Of a stretch of DNA of 64,000 nt, positions 7,550-15,814 are shown one piece after another. The stretch is from NCBI RefSeq assembly GCF_051488685.1, contig NZ_JBPSEH010000003.1, positions 62,001 to 126,000 on the forward strand, written 5' to 3'. This DNA comes from Melioribacter sp051488685. GTDB taxonomy: Bacteria; Bacteroidota; Ignavibacteria; Ignavibacteriales; Melioribacteraceae. Every line of letters starts with the position of its first letter. The first letter of the stretch is position 1. The translations under genes were made by a program, and so were the position numbers. Below the pieces are notes generated by a model. The model saw only the letters and a list, made by a program, of their open reading frames with translations. It did no database searches and was not told the origin of the DNA.

Positions 7550-9667
7550 ATGAACAACATGACTAATATCGGAACACAGACCGACTGGATTGTTCTGGTC
7601 GTTTACATGATTACAATGCTTCTTTTTGGCTCTTATTTCGCAAAATACAACAAAGACACAAACGATTTTTTCTTTGGCGGACGGCGTTTCAGCTGGTGGC
7701 TCATCGCCATGTCAATTGTTGCAACAGGTATTAGCAGTCACAGCTTTGTTAAATATTCTGCAATGGGATTTAAATACGGCTTTTCCTCTTCAATGTCTTA
7801 TATCAACGATTGGTTCTTCGTGCCTCTCTTTATGTTTGGGTGGCTGCCAATAATTGTCTATTCAAAAATTAGGTCGATACCGGAATATTTCGAAAGGAGA
7901 TTTTCGCCTGCAGCGAGATTTCTGGTTACAATTCTACAGCTACTCTATTTAACGGGTTATGTCGGAATTGGTTTTCTTACAATGGGAAAAGCAATATTAC
8001 CTTTGATGCCCGAATCGATGTCGATATTAGGCATTAATTTTCATGTTACTTTAATGGGATTAATTTGGATTACTGCGATTATTACAGGTGCCTATATTAC
8101 TTTTGGCGGGCAAACGGCGGTTATCTTTACTGATCTGGTTCAGGGTATGATGCTGATTTTTGCCGGACTGTTGGTTTTCTTCCTCGGTGTTTCTTACGTC
8201 GGTGGATGGGATTCTTTCTGGAATTTATTGCCTACAAGCTGGAAACTTCCTTTTGCAGGTTATAACTCGCCAGCTGAATTTAATTCAGTTGGAATCTTCT
8301 GGGAAGATGCAATTGCAGGTTCAGTTGGATTCCTGTTTATGAATATGGGACTTATAATGAGATTCATGGCTACTAAAAATGTACACGAAGGCAGAAAGGC
8401 AGCCGCTGCAAACATTTTATTTATGCTGCCTATATCTGCCATTGTAGTTGGTGGCGGCGGATGGGTTGCAAAAGCAATTTCGGAAATGAATCCAAACATT
8501 TTACCCCCCGATACAAATCCCGACACAATTTTTGTTCTGGTAGCAAATATATTGACCGGACCAGGAGTTTTTGGATTTGTAATAGCTGCAATAGCTGCAG
8601 CTTTGATGTCGACGGTAAGCACACTTGTTAATGCCGCTTCGGCAATTTACGTAAATGATGTAGACAAGCCAATCAGAATATGGCTTAAGAAACTCGACAA
8701 AGACCAACATCTCGAAGAAAATAAGGCTATGTTAATAGCACGACTATCGACGGTTGCTTTCACCTTGCTGGGTGTTTTTGCCGTCTATGCATTTGTTTCA
8801 TATCCTACAATTTATCAGGCGCACGCATTTTTCCATGCAACTCTAACACCACCTTTGATGATTGCCATTTTCTTAGGAGCTTTCTGGAAAAAATATACCC
8901 CTGCAGGATTGGTTACTACAGTAATTGGAGGAATTTCACTTATGCTGCTGGGCAATCGCTTTCCGTATGAATTGATTCGACCGATTGCTCACGGCACTCC
9001 ATTTGACCCTGTACATCCTTATACTTATATGAGCGCACTTTACAATCTGATTGTATGCGGCGCATTAGCCGTTCTGGTTACTATGTTTCAGCATCAACTC
9101 AAAAAGTTATCGACGAGAATTTATAAAAACAAGCAACATAATTTAATCATCTATGGTATGGTTGCATTCAGCAGCATTGTGATTGTTACCGACATTCTTG
9201 TAACGTTATTACGACTCGATTTTGCCTCTGTAGAAGTTCTTTTTTCACTCTCACTAATTATGTCGTTCTTTGTAGCTTTGATTACAACTCATTATGTAAA
9301 ATACGACCCCGAAGCTCAAACAACTGGCTTGACAATCTGGTCTATTCATAAGGCGAAAGAATATTTCAAAGGCAGGAAATTAAACGAACGCGAAGGTGAA
9401 AAAGTTTTTGTACACTGGAAATTAATTACTGATGATAATGAAGATATAATTAATTTTTCTCAAAGAGATATGCACAAAATGGAAGCTCATCCGGGCGACC
9501 TTGTTTATCTGTGCGATGCACGAAAATATTTAGGAGGCTTGAAATCTGTTCATACTGTCTATGGAGAGCCTCACAATGAAGATGGCATTGTTTACATTCG
9601 GAAACGTCATCTCGAATCGGGACTGTTTGTCGAAGGAAGACTTCTTTACGGCGAGAAAGAGATGTGA
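7550..9667 (+). CDS. Sodium:solute symporter (SSS/SLC5 family) with C-terminal extension
   Basis: I choose ATG 7550 (MNNMTNIGTQ), giving 705 residues. The frame upstream overlaps the preceding small gene and has no better start. About 13-14 hydrophobic helices fill residues 10-600. SSS landmarks are DFFFGGRRFSWWLIAMSIVA, a GQTAVIFTDLVQGMML block in the sodium-binding helix region, and AAALMSTVSTLVNAASAIYVNDV. A hydrophilic tail of about 110 residues (after HYVKYDPEAQTTG) follows; typical family members are about 450-600 residues, so the tail is extra. The substrate cannot be read from sequence; sugar or myo-inositol-type SLC5 relatives are the best guess. It converges on coaD with only 3 bases between stops. 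Confidence 0.88.
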   Translation: MNNMTNIGTQTDWIVLVVYMITMLLFGSYFAKYNKDTNDFFFGGRRFSWWLIAMSIVATGISSHSFVKYSAMGFKYGFSSSMSYINDWFFVPLFMFGWLPIIVYSKIRSIPEYFERRFSPAARFLVTILQLLYLTGYVGIGFLTMGKAILPLMPESMSILGINFHVTLMGLIWITAIITGAYITFGGQTAVIFTDLVQGMMLIFAGLLVFFLGVSYVGGWDSFWNLLPTSWKLPFAGYNSPAEFNSVGIFWEDAIAGSVGFLFMNMGLIMRFMATKNVHEGRKAAAANILFMLPISAIVVGGGGWVAKAISEMNPNILPPDTNPDTIFVLVANILTGPGVFGFVIAAIAAALMSTVSTLVNAASAIYVNDVDKPIRIWLKKLDKDQHLEENKAMLIARLSTVAFTLLGVFAVYAFVSYPTIYQAHAFFHATLTPPLMIAIFLGAFWKKYTPAGLVTTVIGGISLMLLGNRFPYELIRPIAHGTPFDPVHPYTYMSALYNLIVCGALAVLVTMFQHQLKKLSTRIYKNKQHNLIIYGMVAFSSIVIVTDILVTLLRLDFASVEVLFSLSLIMSFFVALITTHYVKYDPEAQTTGLTIWSIHKAKEYFKGRKLNEREGEKVFVHWKLITDDNEDIINFSQRDMHKMEAHPGDLVYLCDARKYLGGLKSVHTVYGEPHNEDGIVYIRKRHLESGLFVEGRLLYGEKEM

Positions 9668-9670
9668 TAG

Positions 9671-10150
9671 TTAATAACCAAATTTTTCTTTTAACTTTTT
9701 CTCGACTATAGGAGGAACGAAATCTGATACATTCCCGTGAAATTGAGCAAGATTACGTACAATAGTTGAATTCAGATAAGTATACTTATCATGCGGCATT
9801 AGCAAAATTGTAGTTATTTCGCCGGCAAGCTTGCGATTCATTAACGCCATTTGAAATTCGTACTCAAAATCGCTCACCGCTCGCAACCCCCTTATGATTC
9901 CAATAGCGCCTACATTTTTTGCGTGCTCTACAACCAACCCATTGAAAGAATCTACCTCAACGTTTTTAAAATCTTTAAGACTTTCCCGAAGCATCTCCAG
10001 TCGTTCTTCAACTGAGAAGAGCGCTGTTTTCATCGGATTGTTTGCAACCGTTACAACTACTTCGTCAAATAATTCACTAGCACGTTTAACTATATCGATA
10101 TGCCCATTTGTAACGGGGTCGAAAGTGCCAGGATAAATTACTTTTGCCAT
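9671..10150 (-). CDS. coaD: Phosphopantetheine adenylyltransferase
   Basis: CoaD transfers AMP from ATP to 4'-phosphopantetheine, giving dephospho-CoA, the penultimate step of CoA synthesis. The 159-residue length is normal. The nucleotidyltransferase motif appears as GTFDPVTNGHIDIVKRA (T/HxGH), followed by VVTVANNP, the GIIRGLRAVSDFEYE segment that binds phosphopantetheine, and the ATP-binding YTYLNSTIVR (ISSTxVR equivalent). It ends the minus-strand series and follows rsmD, a very common bacterial pairing. Confidence 0.97.
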   Translation of the reverse strand: MAKVIYPGTFDPVTNGHIDIVKRASELFDEVVVTVANNPMKTALFSVEERLEMLRESLKDFKNVEVDSFNGLVVEHAKNVGAIGIIRGLRAVSDFEYEFQMALMNRKLAGEITTILLMPHDKYTYLNSTIVRNLAQFHGNVSDFVPPIVEKKLKEKFGY

Positions 10151-10204
10151 ATTTAATCCGTCAAATCTAAAATCAATTACTCAATTATAACAAAAAATTG
10201 TAAG

Positions 10205-10759
10205 TCATCGAAAAGTAAACTGATAAATTAAGCTGTCGCCTACTTTTTTTATCGGTTCGCACGCAAACTCCACTTTATCTTTATCGTATGTTTGAACTGA
10301 CCGTTCAACAATCATGATCCCAGTATCGGACAAAAATTGGTTCGTCATTATTTTTTTGACAACTTTGTGAATATCGTCCTTGAAGAAAGGGGGATCGGCT
10401 AAAATCAAATCGTAAACTTCGTGCCAGCTCTGGCTCGAAAACCGAAGAGCGTCCATTCTGAATACTTGTGTGCAATCCACCATCCCGAGCGATTCAATGT
10501 TTTCCTTGAGAACTTTTGAGACGAAAAAATCTTTTTCCACAAAATGAGCAATTGCAGCACCCCTGCTCAAGGCTTCGAGTCCCAGCGAACCAGAACCTGC
10601 ATAAATATCGCACACTTTAATATTTTCGAAATCAATAAGATTATTCAGGTAATTAAAAATCGATTCTTTAACTCTGTCCGTTGTTGGTCTTACCAATTTC
10701 GATTTAGGAAATTTAATGGTTCGGCCTTTGAATTTTCCGGATATTATTCTCATCTTCAA
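10205..10759 (-). CDS. rsmD: 16S rRNA (guanine-966-N2)-methyltransferase
   Basis: RsmD methylates N2 of G966 in 16S rRNA during 30S assembly, using S-adenosylmethionine. The 184-residue product begins MRIISGKFKGR, as in the family, with RPTTDRVKESIFNYL, the SAM-binding motif I variant VCDIYAGSGSLGLEALSRGA, and the catalytic motif IV DPPF (LILADPPFF). Its start overlaps the end of the PilM-like gene by 4 bases. An alternative start two codons later (MRIISG) is equally plausible. Confidence 0.95.
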   Translation of the reverse strand: MKMRIISGKFKGRTIKFPKSKLVRPTTDRVKESIFNYLNNLIDFENIKVCDIYAGSGSLGLEALSRGAAIAHFVEKDFFVSKVLKENIESLGMVDCTQVFRMDALRFSSQSWHEVYDLILADPPFFKDDIHKVVKKIMTNQFLSDTGIMIVERSVQTYDKDKVEFACEPIKKVGDSLIYQFTFR

Positions 10760-11682
10760 ACAATCCTTATTGCAATACCAGTTGCAGCTGTAAATGAATT
10801 ACTCTGTGAAAGATAGAGAGGATTTTTTTTCACATGTTCTGTTGTTTCGAAGTATTCGAATGGATTGATTTTGATTATTTTCTTCGGAAATTTTTCGCCA
10901 AATTTATTGATGAATTCGTCGGTCAGACTCTGACCACTAATGACAAAATTATCGACCTTGTCGTAGTCAACGCCGAATTTTGACATCATATCTACCGTGT
11001 TATCTATAGCGGCTATTAAATCACTCTGGTTATAATATTTTTCGAAATAAAACGGGGTAACTCCTTCAAGTGCCATAAACGAGGAATAATCCTGTTCGAT
11101 ATAAAAACTGAACGTTATTTTTTCCATGAATTTTTTTTTTGAAAGATAAAAAAATGCAAGGGACGATAGATGAGCATTATCAATATATTTTAGAGTTAGT
11201 CCGTTTTGCAGGCAGAATTGTTTAATTAAATTTGTCAGACTACGCTTTAATAAAAAAACAATCAACTTATTTTCTTTGCGAATTTCTGATTTATCAACTT
11301 CAATATATTGAATGAGAAACTCTTCGGGATCAATGGCAGGGAAAAGAATGGAAATTTCCCACTTGAGCTGTTCCAATAGATCCTTTCTTGTAAGCGAAGG
11401 TTCGTAGGGAAGTTCGAAAATGGTAAAGTAAGAATTTGATAGTGTAAAAGAGGAATATTTGGAATTGATGCGTTTTTTAACGGAGAGTTTATTAAAAGCA
11501 TCCTGGAGAATATCGAGTGTTTTTTTTTGCCAGTCTTTTTCGTCTTCGGAATAAACTTTAAAGGGTTTTCCAAGTATGGCTTGATCGATATTCTCCAGAA
11601 AGAACGAATTTTTTTTATAGCTTATTTCAACTAACTGCAGTTTTGATTCAGTTAAATTTATGCCTACATGATTTTGAAACAC
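10756..11682 (-). CDS. PilM/actin-like-fold protein, putative
   Basis: The 308-residue protein starts VGINLTESKLQLVEISYK, which resembles the first phosphate-binding strand pair of PilM-type actin-like ATPases (VGIDIGSSSVKLVE pattern), though the usual glycine-serine motif is degenerate. It also has FELPYEPSLTRKDLLEQLKWE, matching the PilM-family segment where an LPxxPxxEL-type helix follows. Late in the chain NFVISGQSLTDEF could be the second nucleotide loop. PilM proteins sit on the cytoplasmic side of type IV pilus or competence machines and bind PilN. The neighbour on its upstream side is a single-pass membrane protein and the one before that is ComEA-like, which fits. Sequence divergence leaves this tentative. 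Confidence 0.55.
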   Translation of the reverse strand: MFQNHVGINLTESKLQLVEISYKKNSFFLENIDQAILGKPFKVYSEDEKDWQKKTLDILQDAFNKLSVKKRINSKYSSFTLSNSYFTIFELPYEPSLTRKDLLEQLKWEISILFPAIDPEEFLIQYIEVDKSEIRKENKLIVFLLKRSLTNLIKQFCLQNGLTLKYIDNAHLSSLAFFYLSKKKFMEKITFSFYIEQDYSSFMALEGVTPFYFEKYYNQSDLIAAIDNTVDMMSKFGVDYDKVDNFVISGQSLTDEFINKFGEKFPKKIIKINPFEYFETTEHVKKNPLYLSQSNSFTAATGIAIRIV

Positions 11683-11700
11683 AACGACTCGATACTCAAG

Positions 11701-12258
11701 TTATTCCCACGAAGCAGTATTTTGCAGAGCGTCGCTTCTGAGGTCTCCAATTGTACCGTATCCGTCGGGGCATTCGATATAATACCTTTGACCAATGACT
11801 CTAATAGTATCGATATTAATAATTCTTCCTCTGCGATCAATTATAGTATCGGCAGAGATGGAAGTATCGACCTGCAACAGGTACGGTTTACCAGATTTTG
11901 GAGAATGCGTTATTGAATCCCAGACGAGATTTCCATCTGCTAAATTGACAAATGGATTTGTGGATTTTCCCGTAATCGAATCGACACCTTCAATTGCTTT
12001 CTTAACCGAAGGGTCATTTTTCAGGAAAGCTATCAGACTGTCGATCGAATCGGTGTAACGATTGTACTTTTTGTGCCATAGTCTTTCAGCGGCTCTCAGA
12101 TTCGACATTCTAAGGCGCGATTCTTGTTTAAAGAATTGCTCCTTTTCAAGAACTGTCTTCGGATCGAGATAAGCTACTTTTATTAATACAAAGACCAGAA
12201 CAGCTATAATTGCATAGAGTATTGCATGGATGTACCATGGTTCAGACTTGTAAGACAT
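11701..12258 (-). CDS. Single-pass membrane protein of unknown function
   Basis: The 185-residue product has a short cytoplasmic head, one membrane segment at about residues 11-28, a charged helix (EKEQFFKQESRLRMSNLRAA) and a beta-rich C-terminal part ending with YYIECPDGYGTIG. The arrangement recalls pseudopilin- or PilN/O-like periplasmic proteins, and the helix LRAAERLWHKKYNRYTDSI resembles the segment found in GspG-type pseudopilins, but no prepilin peptidase site is visible. It overlaps the comEA-like gene by one base (TAATG) and precedes the PilM-like gene, so a DNA-uptake or pilus context is inferred rather than shown. Confidence 0.6.
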   Translation of the reverse strand: MSYKSEPWYIHAILYAIIAVLVFVLIKVAYLDPKTVLEKEQFFKQESRLRMSNLRAAERLWHKKYNRYTDSIDSLIAFLKNDPSVKKAIEGVDSITGKSTNPFVNLADGNLVWDSITHSPKSGKPYLLQVDTSISADTIIDRRGRIINIDTIRVIGQRYYIECPDGYGTIGDLRSDALQNTASWE

Positions 12259-12794
12259 TATTCCTCCGATAAATCTTCTTTTTTTACAATAATTTTGTCT
12301 TTTATCGTCTCGAGTTTTGAGATTCCAATACCTTTTACTTTCAGCAAATCTTCAATTGAATTAAATTTGCCGTATTTGTTTCTGTATTGGACTATGGCTT
12401 CGGCTGTTTTAAGTCCGATGCCTGGCAGCTTAATGAGTTCGTCAATACCTGCATTGTTAATATTTACGGCGACAAACTCAGATTCTGCCGTATTATTCTT
12501 ATTAACCCGAATTTTAGCCTTTCTAAAATCTAAAAGTTCCTGTTTAATATCAACACTATTTTCGATTATTTTTGATTCATTGACCAGGTCATCTAACTCT
12601 ATGTTGTTTAAAAATAAGCTGTCGTCTTGCTTATAATTATAGAGCAAGGCTTTATTGCCGTGTGTTCTGAGGTAATAATTGAATACGCCCCCGATAATCA
12701 GAAAGAAAATTAGATAAAAGATAACCCGGATTTCTGACTGAGTAAACCCGAGTTTACGCGTGAAATTGTAAATTAGCCCTATTACGCACCTCAA
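12258..12794 (-). CDS. ComEA-like helix-hairpin-helix DNA-binding membrane protein
   Basis: The 178-residue product has one membrane segment (about residues 23-41), a low-complexity acidic linker and a C-terminal tandem helix-hairpin-helix domain (INNAGIDELIKLPGIG, then LLKVKGIGISKLE). This is the ComEA layout, in which a membrane-tethered domain binds incoming double-stranded DNA in the periplasm. The start is uncertain: the frame opens with TTG at 12794, and no ATG or GTG appears before the membrane segment. It is 47 bases downstream of dnaJ and overlaps the next gene by one base. It may act in natural transformation or could be a more general HhH anchor protein. Confidence 0.8.
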   Translation of the reverse strand: MRCVIGLIYNFTRKLGFTQSEIRVIFYLIFFLIIGGVFNYYLRTHGNKALLYNYKQDDSLFLNNIELDDLVNESKIIENSVDIKQELLDFRKAKIRVNKNNTAESEFVAVNINNAGIDELIKLPGIGLKTAEAIVQYRNKYGKFNSIEDLLKVKGIGISKLETIKDKIIVKKEDLSEE

Positions 12795-12841
12795 CCAAAG
12801 TTTAGTACTAATTTAAGTTATAATTTAATAATATACAAATG

Positions 12842-13960
12842 TCAATTATCCACTTTTATATTTGGCATATTCATCAACTCTTTCAAGAGTTCTTTTTCCC
12901 TTGCATTGACTTTATTTGGGACATGTATATTGATGCGTACTAACTGGTCGCCTGCTCCATGGCTATTGAGGTGCTGAATTCCTTTTTCTCTCATGCGTAG
13001 AAATTTGCCGGGTTGAATTCCGGGTTCAATTTTAAGTTTGGCTCTTCCCGTTAAAGTCGGCACTTCCACTTCCGTTCCAAGTACAGCTTCGGGAAAACTA
13101 ATTGTAAGTTCGTATATAACGTCGTCGCCCTCTCGAGAAAAGAATTCATGTGGTTGTTCCTGAAAAACGACTATAATATCGCCTGCAGGACCACCATTTT
13201 TTCCAACATTTCCTTCACCGCGTAGAGTCATATAACTGCCATCATGCACTCCGGCTGGCACATTAACTTTAATTGTAGTCTCTCCATAGATTCTTCCCTC
13301 GCCAGAGCATTTTGAGCACGGTTCTGCAACAACTTTTCCTGAGCCTCCGCAATTATTACACGTGGTTATATTTACGAACTGTCCAAAGATCGATTTGGAT
13401 ACTTGACGTATTTCTCCGCTGCCGTTACATACGCTACAAGTTCTATATCCCGTTCCAGCTTTAGCACCTGTGCCTCCGCAGGCGTCACACTTCATATACT
13501 TTTTGAGTTTAATTTTCTTGGTTGTGCCTCTCGCTATCTCTTCGAGTGTTAGTTTTAGATTTATTTTAATATCGGAACCTGGAGTACCTGTAGAACGTCT
13601 TTGAGTCCTTCTAGTAGACGTGCCGCCAAAGAAGTCATCAAATATTGAAGAACCACCAAATGCCCCTCCGAATATATCCGAGAAATGACTGAAGATATCG
13701 CTGACGTTGTCAAATCCGTGAAAGTCCTGACCACCTTTCAATCCGCTGTGACCGAAGCGGTCATACTTAGCTCTCTTTTCGGCATTACTCAAAACTTCAT
13801 AAGCTTCGGCAGCTTCTTTGAATTTTTCTTCGGCATCTTTATCTCCAGGATTGCGGTCGGGATGATATTGCATTGCCAGCTTGCGATATGCTTTTCTAAT
13901 TTCTTCCTCTGAAGCGTCCCTGCTCACACCCAATATTTCATAATAATCTCTTTTGGCCAT
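12842..13960 (-). CDS. dnaJ: Chaperone protein DnaJ
   Basis: Start at 13960 (MAKRDYYEILGVS) gives 372 residues. It is preceded by AGGAAGGA, and the longer frame to 14005 adds only overlap with grpE. It is a full type I Hsp40: J domain residues 1-70 with HPD at 33-35, a Gly/Phe-rich linker, a zinc-binding region at about 156-225 with four CxxCxGxG repeats (CDACGGTG, CSVCNGSG, CNNCGGSG, CSKCSGEG), and the C-terminal substrate-binding domains. It stimulates DnaK ATPase and delivers unfolded clients. DnaK is not in the window. It is third in the hrcA-grpE-dnaJ operon. Confidence 0.98.
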   Translation of the reverse strand: MAKRDYYEILGVSRDASEEEIRKAYRKLAMQYHPDRNPGDKDAEEKFKEAAEAYEVLSNAEKRAKYDRFGHSGLKGGQDFHGFDNVSDIFSHFSDIFGGAFGGSSIFDDFFGGTSTRRTQRRSTGTPGSDIKINLKLTLEEIARGTTKKIKLKKYMKCDACGGTGAKAGTGYRTCSVCNGSGEIRQVSKSIFGQFVNITTCNNCGGSGKVVAEPCSKCSGEGRIYGETTIKVNVPAGVHDGSYMTLRGEGNVGKNGGPAGDIIVVFQEQPHEFFSREGDDVIYELTISFPEAVLGTEVEVPTLTGRAKLKIEPGIQPGKFLRMREKGIQHLNSHGAGDQLVRINIHVPNKVNAREKELLKELMNMPNIKVDN

Positions 13961-13961
13961 A

Positions 13962-14597
13962 TTATTTTCCTTCCTCGTTATTTTGATTTTCAGGAGAATC
14001 AGCACTTACTATCACTTTGGCATGTCGAATTACTTTATCTTTGTAAATGTACCCTGGCTCAACAACGTCGACAACTGTGTGAGGAGGCAAACCTTCGACA
14101 GGCTGTTGCATCAAAGCTTCGTGCATTTCGAAGTCAAAAGGTTGACCTTTGGCATCTATTTTTTTTACTCCTTGAGCTTCCAGTGTTTTTGTAAATTTCT
14201 CGAATACCAGCTCGAGTCCCTTCTTCATCGCATCATAATTATTAATATCGTTAATATGCGACAGCGAGCGCTGCAGGTCGTCGTAGACAGTTAGAATACT
14301 TTTAATGAACGGCTCTGCTGCATATTTAATTATATTGAGCTGATCTTGTTCCGTGCGTCTTTTGTAGTTTTCGAATTCTGCTACTTTTCTTAAAAGAGTA
14401 TCTTTTAATTCAGAATTTTCTTTTTCGAGTTGTTCTAATTTTTCATTTAATTCTTTAATAATGTCTTTCTCCTTTTCGTTTTCTTCATTTTGAGACTCGG
14501 TTGTGGTCTGAGTTTGTTCTGATTCTTTGATTTCCTTTTCTTGATTTATTTTAACTTCTTCTGTTTCTTTTTTGACGGTCTTCTTTTTCATAGTCAT
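13962..14597 (-). CDS. grpE: Nucleotide exchange factor GrpE
   Basis: GrpE speeds ADP release from DnaK. The 211-residue product has a long, charged, Lys/Glu/Gln-rich N-terminus (to about residue 50), the paired coiled-coil helix (LNEKLEQLEKENSELKDTLL), the FENYKRRTEQD block and the C-terminal beta domain with VKKIDAKGQPFDFEMHEAL and the VEPGYIYKDKVIRHAKVIVS signature. Its ATG overlaps the hrcA stop (ATGA), indicating coupling. A second ATG two codons in is an equally possible start. Confidence 0.97.
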   Translation of the reverse strand: MTMKKKTVKKETEEVKINQEKEIKESEQTQTTTESQNEENEKEKDIIKELNEKLEQLEKENSELKDTLLRKVAEFENYKRRTEQDQLNIIKYAAEPFIKSILTVYDDLQRSLSHINDINNYDAMKKGLELVFEKFTKTLEAQGVKKIDAKGQPFDFEMHEALMQQPVEGLPPHTVVDVVEPGYIYKDKVIRHAKVIVSADSPENQNNEEGK

Positions 14598-15643
14598 CTC
14601 TGTTTTGTTAACTCCTCGGTTAATTGGTTGGCTACATAAACCACCGCAGCAATGATTTTCGAATAGTTCATTCTCTTTGGACCCATAATTCCAACAGTTC
14701 CTTCAAGGTCGCCAATTTTATATTCCTTAGTAATCATACTGTATTCGCTCAGTTTTTCATCCTGATTTTCTTTACCAATTGTAATTACCAGGTCGTCTTT
14801 ATGGGATTGTCTTTTTTTATCGAGCACGTGAATTATGATATCTTTATTTTCAATCAGTTCAATAACGCTCTGGAGTTGTTCATGGTCAGCAAATTCGGGC
14901 TGCTTCAGGATATTCTGAGCTCCTTTAACCACCACTTTATCGCTGCTAATATCCGTAAAAATACGATCTACTGAATCGAGAAAAACACGGACAATTGGTT
15001 TATATTTCGTTTCCTCAATATCCTTAATTCTTTCAGCGATAGTTGCGCGGATTTCAGAAAATTTTAATCCCGCGAGCCGCTCGTTCAGGTAATATTCGAC
15101 TGCGTCAATATTTTCTTCGTCAATTTCAGCATCGAGTTCAAGTGTTATGGTTCTTATCAAGCCTGACTCAATGGCTACAACGACTAAAATTCTTGTTGAT
15201 GACAACCGGACAATTTGAATTCTTTCGAGCTTTGCCTGTTCAATTTTAGGATAGGTAACCATTGCAAGCTGGTCTGTAAGATTACTCAATATGGTCGAGG
15301 TTATAGTGAGTAAATCCTCGGTTTCAAAAGAAGAACGAGCGCTTAGATTTGTATCGATAACCTCTTTAATTTTACTATCAAGATAAGGCGGCTCCATCAA
15401 AGAATCGACATAGACACGATATCCTTTGTCAGTCGGAACACGACCAGCTGAAGTGTGGGGATGATCGAGGTATCCTAATTCTTCGAGATCCGCCATAATA
15501 TTCCTTATTGTTGCCGGCGAAAGCCCGATATTGTACTTTTTAGAAATATTCCTCGAACCGACTGGACTTGCAGTCATAATAAATTGATGAATCACAAACC
15601 TCAGTATTGCCTTTTCTCTATCCTTCAATTGATAGTCTGACAT
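14594..15643 (-). CDS. hrcA: Heat-inducible transcription repressor HrcA
   Basis: HrcA represses chaperone operons by binding CIRCE inverted repeats; GroEL helps it fold. The 349-residue product has a winged-helix N-terminus (REKAILRFVIHQFIMTASPVGS, then ISKKYNIGLSPATIRNIMADLEELGYL with HTSAGRVPTDKGYR), a GAF-like middle, and the terminal GTVGIMGPKRMNYSKIIAAV signature. It heads the hrcA-grpE-dnaJ operon and is divergent from purM. No CIRCE element is visible in the 171-base upstream region. Confidence 0.97.
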   Translation of the reverse strand: MSDYQLKDREKAILRFVIHQFIMTASPVGSRNISKKYNIGLSPATIRNIMADLEELGYLDHPHTSAGRVPTDKGYRVYVDSLMEPPYLDSKIKEVIDTNLSARSSFETEDLLTITSTILSNLTDQLAMVTYPKIEQAKLERIQIVRLSSTRILVVVAIESGLIRTITLELDAEIDEENIDAVEYYLNERLAGLKFSEIRATIAERIKDIEETKYKPIVRVFLDSVDRIFTDISSDKVVVKGAQNILKQPEFADHEQLQSVIELIENKDIIIHVLDKKRQSHKDDLVITIGKENQDEKLSEYSMITKEYKIGDLEGTVGIMGPKRMNYSKIIAAVVYVANQLTEELTKQR

Positions 15644-15814
15644 AACTTTACCATACTACTTAAGATCGTACCTGCAAAAATACCAAATTTAATAGAATTA
15701 TACATTATTAGATAAAAACTACAATCAGGCGTTGCGTGTTACAAACTGAGACAGAGGAAAGTTTCCAATTTTAATGCTTATATTTGCAAATAAAAATAAT
15801 CGGGGATCGACAAA

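Noticed and set aside
8260..8622. 120-residue minus-strand frame within the symporter gene
   Set aside because: The symporter helices on the plus strand account for the DNA; the antisense frame is Ala/Ile/Pro-rich with no domain features.
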